Positions 10,193 through 25,651 of a stretch of DNA of 34,106 bases are shown here, one piece after another. Position 1 is the stretch's first letter, and each line of letters starts with the position of its first letter. Where the stretch lies: positions 1-34,106 of the forward strand of contig JAGWOC010000031.1 in assembly GCA_028872875.1 (NCBI GenBank). The letters run 5' to 3'. The notes beneath the pieces were generated by a model. That model worked only from the letters and a program-made list of their open reading frames with translations. It made no database searches and was not told where the DNA came from. A program made the position numbers and the translations under genes. Source of the DNA: Chloroflexota bacterium. Lineage in GTDB: Bacteria; Chloroflexota; Dehalococcoidia; DSTF01; JACRBR01.

Positions 10193-11173
10193 ATGACCAC
10201 AACCGCACCGCAGGAGTACGACATCGTCATCGCCGGCGCCGGCCCCGCCGGCCTCAGCGCCGGCCTCTACGCCGCGCGCGCCCGCCGCAAGACGCTGCTC
10301 GTCGAGCGCAAGGTCACCGGCGGCCAGATCTCCCTCACTGCCGCCGTCGAGAACTACCCCGGGATCGACAGCATCAACGGCTTCGAGCTCGCGCAGGCCA
10401 TGCACCGCCAGGCCGAGAAGTACGGCATGGAGACCACGTACGCCGACGTCTCCGCCATCGACCAGGTGGAGGGCAAGCACCTCGTCGTCACGAGCGAAGG
10501 CAGCTACCTGGCGAAGGCCGTGATCCTGGCCGGCGGCGCCGACTACAACCGCCTCGGCGTCCCCGGGGAGGAGCGCCTGACCGGCTTCGGCGTCTCCTAC
10601 TGCGCCACCTGCGACGCCGCGTTCTTCAAGGATCAGACGGTCGCCGTCGTCGGCGGCGGCGACGCCGCGATGGACGAGGGCCTCTTTGTCACGCGCTACG
10701 CGAAGAAGGCGTACATGGTCCACCGCCGCGACACGCTCCGTGCCAGCGCCATCCTCCAGGAGCGCGCCTTCGCCGACCCGAAGATGGAGTTCGTCTGGAA
10801 CACCGTCGTCGAAGAGATCCTTGGCGAAGACGCCGTCACCGGCGTGCGCCTGCGCGACGTCGTCACCGGCGCGACGCGCACCCTCGACGTCGCGGCCGTC
10901 TTCATCTTCATCGGCCTCACACCGAACACCGCGTACCTGCGCGGCAAGCTGCGCATGGACGGCGGCGGCCACATCTTCGTCGACGAGTGGATGCAGACCG
11001 AGATCCCCGGCATCTTCGCCGCCGGCGACATCCGCGCGGACTCCGCCCGCCAGGTCGTCACCGCTGCCGGCGACGGCGCCACTGCCGCCATCCGCGCCGA
11101 CCACTACATCAGCGACGTGTTCCCCACCCCAAAGGCGCCCCACAGCCCTGCCACCGCCACGCGCCGAACGTAG
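10193..11173 (+). CDS. trxB: Thioredoxin reductase (NADPH)
   Basis: 326-residue low-molecular-weight flavoprotein that passes electrons from NADPH to thioredoxin. The FAD-binding motif is GAGPAGLS at 15-22. The redox pair is C137-A-T-C140. The NADPH motif is GGGDAA at 154-159, with H177-R-R-D180 as the phosphate-binding element. The C-terminal FAD motif (GDIRADSARQVVTAAGDGA) is intact. GGAAG lies seven bases before the ATG. The stop TAG at 11171-11173 lies inside the first bases of a GTAGGGGCGG palindrome, so the last residues (PATATRRT) may have been altered by its arrival. It pairs with trxA as a complete thioredoxin system. Confidence 0.97.
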   Translation: MTTTAPQEYDIVIAGAGPAGLSAGLYAARARRKTLLVERKVTGGQISLTAAVENYPGIDSINGFELAQAMHRQAEKYGMETTYADVSAIDQVEGKHLVVTSEGSYLAKAVILAGGADYNRLGVPGEERLTGFGVSYCATCDAAFFKDQTVAVVGGGDAAMDEGLFVTRYAKKAYMVHRRDTLRASAILQERAFADPKMEFVWNTVVEEILGEDAVTGVRLRDVVTGATRTLDVAAVFIFIGLTPNTAYLRGKLRMDGGGHIFVDEWMQTEIPGIFAAGDIRADSARQVVTAAGDGATAAIRADHYISDVFPTPKAPHSPATATRRT

Positions 11174-11196
11174 GGGCGGCCCCGCGGGGCCGCCCC
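11170..11196 (+). repeat. GTAGGGGCGG-type palindromic element, copy 2
   Basis: GTAGGGGCGG (11170-11179) begins the element, and 11173-11196 is a perfect 24-base palindrome (GGGGCGGCCCCG plus its complement). The trxB stop codon TAG is contained in it. GTAGGGG at the left is also balanced by CCCCCTAC near 11205, extending the symmetry. It may also terminate or stabilise the trx message. Confidence 0.8.
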
Positions 11197-11306
11197 GGCC
11201 CCCTACGGGGATCCCGCGTCAGCCCCGAATCCGCCGGCGAAATCGCCCCCGCGCGCGTCACGACGGCCCCGCGGGCTGCCGATACTCTCCCGGAAGGGGT
11301 GGCAAC

Positions 11307-12305
11307 GTGCCCGTGCCCACACTGCCCTCGGAGACCGAAGGCCGGCTGCTCTACCTTGCCGAGAACCTGGCGTCCCTCCACGCCTCCGCGGACATGCAGT
11401 GGCTGGCCGGCCGCGTGGAGTTCCTCGGCGAGAAGGCGCTCGGCGCCGCGCTCACCGTCCTTGCCATCGTCGATGAGGCGGGCACGTACCGGCCGCTGCC
11501 CGCGTCTCCGCAGGCCCCCCAGAACGCGCACGAGCTGCGCGACGCGCTGCGGGTCGGCGCCCTGCCGGCGGATGGGCGCGCGGCCGCCCTCTTCGCGCAG
11601 GCCGAGGGCCAGTCCTGCGCCGTGACCGTCGAGGTCGAAGCGCTGTTCGGCGTCGCACCGCCCGAAGGCACACCCGCGCAGGCCGTCCTCGTGCCGATCG
11701 CCTACAACCGCGAGGCGATCGGCATCGCCCTGTTTGTCGTCGACCCGTCGCCGCTCGATGAGCAGGTGGCGCTGATCCTCGCCAACCACGTCGCCGTCGC
11801 CATCTACCAGCTCCGCCAGCGCGAAGAGGCACGCCGCCTGCACTCCGTCGACCCGATCCTCTGGATCCCGGACGAAGACTTCCTCATCGCCCAGCTCAAG
11901 CGCGAGCTGAGCCGCGCCCGCCGCTACGGCCGTGAGCTCGGCGTCGCCGTCCTCCGCGTCGAGAACGAGCGCGACATCCGGCGCCAGTTCGGCGACTTCT
12001 TCACCGACCACCTCATGCGCCGCATCGGCAGCCAGGTGCTCTCGCAGGTGCGCGATTCCGACGTGCTCGGCGCGCTCCGCGGCAGCTACGCCGTCATCCA
12101 CAACGAGACGTCGCTCGACGGCACCCGCCTCTCCGGCGAGCGCCTGCGCGACAGCGTCACGCGCATGGTCGTCCAGCGCTTCCCCGAGGTGCCGCCGCCG
12201 TCCGTCTCGCTCGCCGTCGCCGCCTACCCCGCCAGCGGCGACTCCGTCGAAGACCTCCTCCGCCAGCTCCCCCCCGACGCGCGCGAGGATCACGCCGCCG
12301 CGTAG
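11307..12305 (+). CDS. GAF domain plus degenerate GGDEF-domain protein
   Basis: 332 residues. The N-terminal half (about 25-170) looks like a GAF sensor fold, with the typical late segment AVLVPIAYNREAIGIALFVVD. The second half (about 185-325) follows the GGDEF outline: FLIAQLKRELSRARRYGREL, a central RDSDVL, GERLRDSV and VSLAVAAYPASGDSVEDLL. The catalytic GGDEF loop is replaced by LRGSY near 257-261, so it should not make cyclic di-GMP. It could bind nucleotides or act as a signalling scaffold. The start is GTG 11307, with GGAAGGGG at 11292-11299. Long in-frame sequence upstream is antisense-like noise over trxB. It follows trxB after the palindrome. Confidence 0.75.
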   Translation: MPVPTLPSETEGRLLYLAENLASLHASADMQWLAGRVEFLGEKALGAALTVLAIVDEAGTYRPLPASPQAPQNAHELRDALRVGALPADGRAAALFAQAEGQSCAVTVEVEALFGVAPPEGTPAQAVLVPIAYNREAIGIALFVVDPSPLDEQVALILANHVAVAIYQLRQREEARRLHSVDPILWIPDEDFLIAQLKRELSRARRYGRELGVAVLRVENERDIRRQFGDFFTDHLMRRIGSQVLSQVRDSDVLGALRGSYAVIHNETSLDGTRLSGERLRDSVTRMVVQRFPEVPPPSVSLAVAAYPASGDSVEDLLRQLPPDAREDHAAA

Positions 12306-12655
12306 CGGACGCCAGCACTCGACGTACACCCCTGCCGCGACGTCCCACGCGCCGCGCCCTCCACCGTGCACTGCGACGGAGCCGCGATTGGACCGGTAAG
12401 GAGTGGGCCTAGACAAGAACAAATGGAGGGACGATGATACGCACTGGCTGGTGTGCCACCTGCGGCGGGCGATGAATGAAACCTCGGCGCGTACCCCGCA
12501 GGCGGCGTACCATGACGCGAGAAAGGGCCACATCCGCTCACCTTTGCACCAGGGATGGGACGCCACCACCTGGCCGGTCAGTTCAAGATGCAAGGGATCT
12601 GACGCGTCAGCATCGCGGGTGGCCAAGGTCAACCACACGCGTTAGGTGGTGCACG
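12306..12655. other. Intergenic region before the methyltransferase
   Basis: 350 bases with lower GC than the flanks. It has a perfect CTGACGCGTCAG palindrome (12599-12610). A short hairpin (ACCAC near 12633 with GTGGT) could hide the methyltransferase ribosome site. At 12434 an ATG preceded by GGAGGG opens a 13-codon frame, MIRTGWCATCGGR, ending at TGA 12473-12475. A further weak frame runs 12472-12645. I do not see a convincing full gene; the tract looks like imported or decayed DNA. Confidence 0.45.
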
Positions 12656-13570
12656 ATGAATTGGACACGTATCCAGTCCATACGGACGCTGGAGGTGTCC
12701 CGGGCTTTCCGCTTCGCACCGGCGGAGCGGCCGGCGCTGTTCGCCACCCTGGGCATCGCGCACAACTCGCGCGTACTCGAGGTCGGCTGTGGAACGGGAA
12801 TCTTTACGCGGTATCTCGCCGACGGCGCGCCGGACGGGTATGTGATCGGCATTGATGCTACGGCTGATTTCGTCGCGTTTGCGAAGGCCCGTCGAGCGAG
12901 TCCCCGCCTGGACTTCGCGTTGGGCGACGCGTATGCCCTCCCCGTCGCGGACGGAGTCATGGATGCCACAACGAGCTACACGCTCATGGCCATCCTGCAA
13001 GACCCAGCCGCGGCGCTACGTGAGCAGATGCGAGTCGTCCGCACAGGTGGCGTCGTTTCTGCGATAGAGGTCTTGCGAGGCGGGATCGGGCATTGGGGGA
13101 GACCGCACGCGAGATTGCCCGGGGATGAGGAGACGAGGCTCTCGGCACTTCGCGGCCGGTGGAATACCATCTCCTCCCAGTTCGTCGAACCGATGGAGCG
13201 GGGGAAGTTCTCCTTCGGCTGGCAGGGCCGCGTGGAGGAACTGCCGCTTGAGTTCGAACGAGCCGGCCTGAGGCAAGTCCGGCTGAGCGGCTTCCTTTCG
13301 ACGTTCTCTACGAGCGACGAATCGTATGACCGCGGACAGCGGCGCTGGTTTCTGGAAGAGTTAGGGCGACACGAGGTCGAGAGCGTTGAGCAAGCCTGGG
13401 CCGAGTGGCGCGGGATCTACGAAGAACACGGTGTGTTTGAAACCGAGGTCAGCGAGCTCTGCGAGCTCGTCCGTCGGGAGCAAGCGCTCAGGCTGCGCGA
13501 CTTCGACGAGGGCCGTCGCGCCTGGGCGTGGCACGGAACAGCCCACCTCATCGTGGCAGGCATCGTGTAG
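12656..13570 (+). CDS. SAM-dependent methyltransferase (class I)
   Basis: 304 residues. Motif I is VLEVGCGTG at 40-48. The acidic residue that ends strand two is D67 in IGIDAT. The GDAYALPVADGVMD segment matches the Methyltransf_11/UbiE-like fold. The C-terminal 170 residues, rich in charged and aromatic residues, do not point to a known substrate. The ATG at 12656 has AGGTGG seven bases upstream. Codon use differs from the neighbours: GTT, TCT, ATA, TTG and CGA appear together around 13040-13080, and GC falls to about 60%. Together with the broken ketosynthase directly after it, this suggests horizontal acquisition. Confidence 0.85.
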   Translation: MNWTRIQSIRTLEVSRAFRFAPAERPALFATLGIAHNSRVLEVGCGTGIFTRYLADGAPDGYVIGIDATADFVAFAKARRASPRLDFALGDAYALPVADGVMDATTSYTLMAILQDPAAALREQMRVVRTGGVVSAIEVLRGGIGHWGRPHARLPGDEETRLSALRGRWNTISSQFVEPMERGKFSFGWQGRVEELPLEFERAGLRQVRLSGFLSTFSTSDESYDRGQRRWFLEELGRHEVESVEQAWAEWRGIYEEHGVFETEVSELCELVRREQALRLRDFDEGRRAWAWHGTAHLIVAGIV

Positions 13571-13610
13571 GCGGCGGAACTGCTTCATCTGTTTACGTGC
13601 GCCCGAACCT

Positions 13611-14651
13611 ATGGACGTTGAGCACCATCAGCGGTCGTACAACGAACTGGAGACGATGAGGATGCTCCGCTCTCCCCGCCACCGCGCGGCGCCCGATGGC
13701 ACGCGGCTGGGCATCGTCTGGGGCACCGGCAGCGGCGGCGCGGCATCGATGGACGCGCTCCTCGGGAAGGCGATGGAGGGCGGGTGGGCGGCGTGCGAGC
13801 CGCTGGCGCTCCTGAAGGTGCTGCCCGACTCCGCCGCGAACGCGCTCGCCGTCCGATTCGGCGCGCACGGCCACGTCTCGACGGTCGTCGCCGCCTGCGT
13901 CTCATCGACGCTCGCGGTCGTGGAGGCCGTGCGCCTCATCCGCGCGGGTGTCATCGACATCGCGGTCACTGGCGGCAGCGAGGCGTGGATCACGCCGCTG
14001 GGCATCGGCAGCTTCTGCCTGCTCCGCGCGCTCTCGACGGCGCGCAACGATGCGCCGGAGACGGCGAGCCGCCCCTTCGACCGCACACGCGACGGCTTCG
14101 TGCCGGCGAAGGGGGCGGGCGCGATCGTCATCGAGTCCGCGGAGCACGCGGCGCGCCGGGGCGCCGCGGCGATCGCGGAGATCGCCGGGGTCGGCGTCAC
14201 GAACGACGCCCACCACGCCGTCGCCCCGCACCCGGACGGCGTACACGCCGCGCGCGCCATCACCATGGCGCTCGCCGACGCCGGCATGCGGGCGGAAGAC
14301 ATCGACTACGTGAACGCGCACGGCACGTCGACCGTGCTCAACGACGCGGCCGAGACCAGGGCGCTGAAACTGGCGCTCGGAGAGGACGCGTATCGCGTGC
14401 CCGTAAGCGCCACAAAGTCGATGACGGGGCACGGGCTTGGCGCCTCCGGGGCGTGGGAGATCATCGCCACAGCCTCATCTCTGCGCGATGGCATCGTCCA
14501 CCCCACGATCAACATCGACGACCCGGACCCCGCCTGCGACCTCGACTACGTGCGGGGCGCGGCGCGCCGGACCCCGCTTCGTGGAGCGCTCAAGACGAGC
14601 TTCGGCTTCGGCGGCCAGAACGCCGCCCTCGTGCTGCGCGCCGCCGGCTGA
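13611..14651 (+). pseudogene. FabF-like beta-ketoacyl synthase lacking the N-terminal quarter
   Basis: 346 residues from the first ATG; ATG 13656 and 13662 are alternatives, with a GGAG at 13649. The match to FabF begins at about residue 95 (RLGIVWGTGSGG) and runs to the end (SFGFGGQNAALVL). The catalytic Cys96 (AACVSS), His237 (NAHGTST) and His274 (SMTGHGLGASG) are all present, with K269. The first 90 or so residues of the thiolase fold, including the conserved VVVTGLG strand, are absent, and upstream DNA in all frames does not supply them. A gene truncated by the neighbouring methyltransferase segment is most likely. A shortened but expressed protein cannot be excluded, because the reading frame is intact and codon bias is normal. 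Confidence 0.72.
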
Positions 14652-14671
14652 CGGACGCCGGCGCGCAAACC

Positions 14672-14917
14672 CTATCCGTCCCGCAGCGCGCTCTTTACGC
14701 GCTCGGCCTCACTCGCGCGCAGCCCCTGCGCCTCGGCGGGCGTGAACGTCGTCCCACAGACGTCGCAGACCCACGCGGACGCCTTCTCTTCGTCTCCCAT
14801 GTCCCCCGCCGCATCCCAGCGCGGCACGAGCGTGACGTGCGGACATGGCGGGGTGTCGCTGCCATTCGGCGCGGGTGTCTCGACGCGACGTCCGCGCAGC
14901 CTGTCGATCCAGCTCAT
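14672..14917 (-). CDS. Small zinc-ribbon protein, unknown function
   Basis: 81 residues. It starts with a short amphipathic stretch (MSWIDRLRGRR). Then come CPH (about residue 24) and CDVCG (about 50-54), three cysteines and a histidine that can hold one zinc. The ribosome site is perfect: AAGGAGG ends six bases before the ATG at 14917, which is why the shorter of two starts is chosen. The sequence CPHVTLVPRWD with DVCGTTFTPAEA recalls small conserved zinc-ribbon proteins, but I cannot name a family. It converges with the ketosynthase remnant, 20 bases apart, and lies downstream of the rpoC terminator. Confidence 0.78.
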   Translation of the reverse strand: MSWIDRLRGRRVETPAPNGSDTPPCPHVTLVPRWDAAGDMGDEEKASAWVCDVCGTTFTPAEAQGLRASEAERVKSALRDG

Positions 14918-15084
14918 AGCCGTCCTCCTTCGCGGCACCGCCGCCGAGGCCGCCGCCGGCGGGGCGTACGTCTCTGCCCTCGATCATACGCCCGCGGTCA
15001 ACCCTGCCCGCACCGGTTCAGCCGGCCCCCGCGCCAACGGGAGGCCAGCCGGCCAAGCTACGAGCTCCCGCGGCGGCACAACGA

Positions 15085-15109
15085 GAGGGGGCCCCGTGCG
15101 GGCCCCCTC
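15085..15109 (-). terminator. Terminator hairpin of the rpoBC operon
   Basis: A 10-bp GC-rich stem (15085-15094 with 15100-15109) with a five-base loop, 34 bases after the rpoC stop. On the minus strand it is followed by TCTCGTTGTG, which is only moderately T-rich. It is a plausible intrinsic terminator of rpoBC, perhaps helped by Rho. Confidence 0.65.
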
Positions 15110-15142
15110 GCTGTCCGAATACAGGTCCGCTGTGCCGCGCGG

Positions 15143-23606
<8,464 letters not shown>

Positions 23607-23921
23607 TCCGGTGTGTGCTCCTCGTATGCCGGTTACGCGCGGACTCCAACTGACGGGAATAGTCCCTCGCGGAAGGGACGTTGAGATGGGGATGCCAATG
23701 GCAAGGGGGTTCTGTCTAGCCTGAAGCGAGTATACAAATGGGGGCCTTCGGATGTCAACCAGCGAATGCTACTCGATTCGCGCTCCGAGTGCAACCCCCT
23801 TATGGCACGTTCTCTCGAGACCTACCCCCGCCGCGCCTGCCCGCCACATTGATCACAGGCCTGAACCATTGCACCCGCGCAGGCGCGCCAACTGAGCAGC
23901 CAGCGCACGGTAAACGACGGA
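23607..23921 (-). other. rpoB leader and upstream region
   Basis: 315 bases between rpoB and the S49 peptidase. It holds the rpoB promoter (23729-23758) and a leader of about 115 bases. The leader contains a hairpin with a 6-bp stem, GTCCCT (23662-23667) with AGGGAC (23674-23679). From 23759 to 23921 the DNA is less GC-rich and I see no gene. The peptidase message may end here, but no terminator is evident. Confidence 0.6.
23729..23758 (-). promoter_or_regulatory. Promoter of rpoBC
   Basis: On the minus strand, TTGACA (23753-23758), 18 bases, then TATACT (23729-23734). This is close to the sigma-70 consensus. Transcription should start near 23722. Confidence 0.85.
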
Positions 23922-24722
23922 CTACGGACGCAGCCCGCGCTCCCGCACCCGCGTCTCCACCGCGAATGCGAACGCGTCCACCACCGCCATCGCCGCGTTG
24001 TTCAGCAGCCGGTCCCGCAGGCCGCGATGCGGCTTCACGTACGTCACCTTCCGCTCCGCCAGCTCCGCCAGCCCCTGCGCCAGGTCGATCGCCGTGTCCA
24101 GGTCGCCCAGCTCGTCGATGAGCCCGTTCTGCGTGGCCTCGTCCGCCGTGAACACCTCGCCCGTCGCCAGCTCACGCACCCGCTCGACGCTCAGCCCGCG
24201 CGCCTGAGCAACAAGCTCTACGAAGCGGTCGTAGAACGCGTTCAGCAGCGTCTGCTCCCGCTGCCGCTCCTCCGCCGTCGGCTCACGGAACATCGAGAAC
24301 ATGTCCTTGAGCCGCCCCGCCTTCGTCGTCTCCATCCGCACGCCGATCCGCTCCAGCGCGTCCTGCAGCATCGGCCGCTGCGAGATCACGCCGATCGACC
24401 CCACCAGCGCCATCGGCACGGCGATGATCTTCGTCGCCCCGCACGCCGCCATGTACGCGCCCGACGCCCCCATCCCGCGCACGAACGCCACGACGGGCTT
24501 CTTTTTCGCGATCTTCGACACCGAACTGTAGATGTACTCCGACGGGCCAGCCGCGCCACCCGGCGAGTCGATGTCTATGACGAGCGCCCGGATCTTCTCG
24601 TTTTCCTCGATCGCCCGCAGCATGCGGATGTACTCCGTCGTCCGCGCCGGATTGCCGATCGCCCCGAACAGCTCGGTGACGGCGATGCGCTCCGGGTTGA
24701 TGTTGAGGATCTTGTCGATCAT
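23922..24722 (-). CDS. sppA: S49-family signal peptide peptidase-like serine protease
   Basis: 266 residues. The SppA fold shows ALVIDIDSPGGAAG, the nucleophile serine in GMGASGAYMAACGA (about residue 110) and the general-base lysine region TTKAGRLKDMF (about 155). The sequence GEVFTADEATQNGLIDELGDLDTAI is the usual C-terminal part. SppA enzymes cut leftover signal peptides in the membrane, but here I see no N-terminal membrane helix. It begins MIDKILNINPERIAV, so the protein may be cytoplasmic or peripheral. ATG 24722 has GAGGAG about seven bases upstream; the frame runs 40 codons further but through the promoter. A clear promoter precedes it. Confidence 0.88.
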   Translation of the reverse strand: MIDKILNINPERIAVTELFGAIGNPARTTEYIRMLRAIEENEKIRALVIDIDSPGGAAGPSEYIYSSVSKIAKKKPVVAFVRGMGASGAYMAACGATKIIAVPMALVGSIGVISQRPMLQDALERIGVRMETTKAGRLKDMFSMFREPTAEERQREQTLLNAFYDRFVELVAQARGLSVERVRELATGEVFTADEATQNGLIDELGDLDTAIDLAQGLAELAERKVTYVKPHRGLRDRLLNNAAMAVVDAFAFAVETRVRERGLRP

Positions 24723-24770
24723 GGCGTCTCCTCGGGGTTCGCGGCGAAGGGGTGACCGCGCAGTGCCCGA

Positions 24771-24800
24771 AGTGTATGAACCCCCGCGCCGCCGGGTCAA
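24771..24800 (-). promoter_or_regulatory. Promoter of the S49 peptidase gene
   Basis: On the minus strand, TTGACC (24795-24800), 18 bases, then TACACT (24771-24776). The spacing equals that of the rpoB promoter. The leader is about 40 bases. Confidence 0.78.
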
Positions 24801-24876
24801 TGCGCCCCGCACCAACGCGCGGCGCCAGGCCTGCGCCGCCACGCGCGGCGCGCTCTGCGACCCCCCTCGACTCCAC

Positions 24877-24910
24877 CAGCGCCATCCGCGGCTCCCCCCA
24901 ACTCATCTGC
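24877..24910 (+). repeat. 34-bp imperfect direct repeat, left copy
   Basis: Aligns without gaps to 25540-25573 with 25 of 34 bases identical, including blocks CGCCATCCG and CATCTGC. The two copies are in the same orientation and bracket the toxin-antitoxin genes. Confidence 0.65.
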
Positions 24911-25018
24911 GTCCATCTGCGGATCCCTGTCCGCGCCTCATCGCGTGAGCCACGGACAGGCGATGCGGCGGCTCAGCACGGGCTCCGCCCGGCGTGGCGA
25001 GCCCGGGCTCGAAGCCGG

Positions 25019-25024
25019 TACACT
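25019..25024 (+). promoter_or_regulatory. -10 element for the antitoxin, near-leaderless
   Basis: TACACT ends six bases before the antitoxin ATG, so transcription would start at or next to the start codon. The -35 is poor (TGGCGA at 24995-25000). There is no ribosome site, consistent with a leaderless mRNA. Confidence 0.5.
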
Positions 25025-25030
25025 CTCGCC

Positions 25031-25228
25031 ATGAAGACCGCCAAGCAGGAGACGCTTGATCTCGTCGAGCAACTGCCGGACGACGTCCCCATGGAGACGA
25101 TTCTCTACCGGCTGCACCTGAAGGCTAAGGTCGAGAGAGGCCGCCGTCAGCTCGACGCCGGCGAGGTCATTCCGCAGGGACAGGTCATGGAGGATCTGGA
25201 GCGGTGGCTCAAGTCTATTGGTCAATAG
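25031..25228 (+). CDS. Antitoxin of a type II toxin-antitoxin pair
   Basis: 65 residues, charged and mostly helical (MKTAKQETLDLVEQLPDD, then KAKVERGRRQLDAGEVIPQ, then a final EDLERWLKSIGQ). This short form, with a helix, a GEVIP-type turn and a toxin-wrapping tail, is common upstream of ParE/RelE toxins. It should bind and neutralise the toxin encoded by the overlapping next gene and repress the shared promoter. I cannot assign it to Phd, RHH or RelB classes with confidence. It overlaps the toxin by 25 bases. It lies between two copies of a 34-bp repeat. Confidence 0.82.
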   Translation: MKTAKQETLDLVEQLPDDVPMETILYRLHLKAKVERGRRQLDAGEVIPQGQVMEDLERWLKSIGQ

Positions 25229-25512
25229 ACGCCCGCCGCGACCTGCAAGACATCGCCGCGTTCATCGCCATCGACTCACCCCGACAAGCACGAGTGTTCG
25301 TTGAACACTTGAGAGAAGCCGCCGAGAAGCTACGAGTATTCCCGGCGCGTGGCCGGAGCGTGCCAGACCTAGACGACCCCGAAATGCGAGAGATCATCGT
25401 CCGCGGATACCGCATCATCTATCGTTTGCGCGGCGGCGTTGTCGGCATCACCGCGGTCATCCACAGCGCAAGAGATGTCTCGCGCCTCGCCGAACGCGAG
25501 CCAGGCGGGTAG
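25204..25512 (+). CDS. ParE/RelE-family toxin
   Basis: 102 residues from GTG 25204 inside the antitoxin gene. The ParE/RelE outline is clear: an early strand VYWSIDARRDLQDIAAFIA, then SPRQARVFVEHLREAAEKL, then the RGRSVPDL and REIIVRGYRIIYRL strands. The R-x-I-x-Y-R strand is the part that shapes activity in this superfamily. ParE-like members poison gyrase and RelE-like members cut mRNA at the ribosome; the sequence alone leans to ParE. Codons such as CTA, CGA and GTA (for example near 25330) are unusual for this window and support mobility. Translational coupling to the antitoxin is expected. Confidence 0.9.
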   Translation: MAQVYWSIDARRDLQDIAAFIAIDSPRQARVFVEHLREAAEKLRVFPARGRSVPDLDDPEMREIIVRGYRIIYRLRGGVVGITAVIHSARDVSRLAEREPGG

Positions 25513-25539
25513 CCACCCCGGAGCCCACGGCCCTTCCCC

Positions 25540-25573
25540 CAACGCCATCCGTGGTCCGCTGCACCCCATCTGC
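25540..25573 (+). repeat. 34-bp imperfect direct repeat, right copy
   Basis: Matches 24877-24910 at 25 of 34 positions in the same orientation. It is followed by a pyrimidine-rich tract with cctcc phrases (25575-25615) that recalls, in reverse, the GGAGGTT repeat near 4373. Confidence 0.65.
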
Positions 25574-25638
25574 CGCCTCCGACTTCCGGCCTCCGATCTC
25601 CAACCTCCCTCCCCCCGATCACCGCCCGCCCGATCCGC

Positions 25639-25644
25639 TAAAAT
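25639..25644 (+). promoter_or_regulatory. -10 element for the iron transporter, near-leaderless
   Basis: TAAAAT stands out in GC-rich DNA and ends seven bases before ATG 25652. No -35 is clear. It implies a leaderless or almost leaderless message, since no Shine-Dalgarno fits in the gap. Confidence 0.55.
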
Positions 25645-25651
25645 CGCAGCG

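Larger units (their letters stand above)
24723..25030. other. Intergenic region between sppA and the toxin-antitoxin pair
   Basis: 308 bases between divergent genes. It contains the sppA promoter (24771-24800), the left copy of the 34-bp repeat (24877-24910) and ATCTGCGTCCATCTGCGGATCC-like phrase repeats just after it. The antitoxin -10 is at 25019-25024. GAGCCCGGGCTC near 24999 is a 12-base palindrome close to the antitoxin promoter and could be its operator. No gene is seen. Confidence 0.55.

Noticed and set aside
12403-12645. 80-codon open frame before the methyltransferase
   Set aside because: Its purine-rich ribosome-like sequence overlaps the start codon, and the peptide has no recognisable pattern; treated as non-coding.
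14975-15010. TATGAT with TTGACC as a promoter for the zinc-ribbon gene
   Set aside because: TTGACC lies only seven bases from TATGAT on the minus strand, too close for a sigma-70 promoter.
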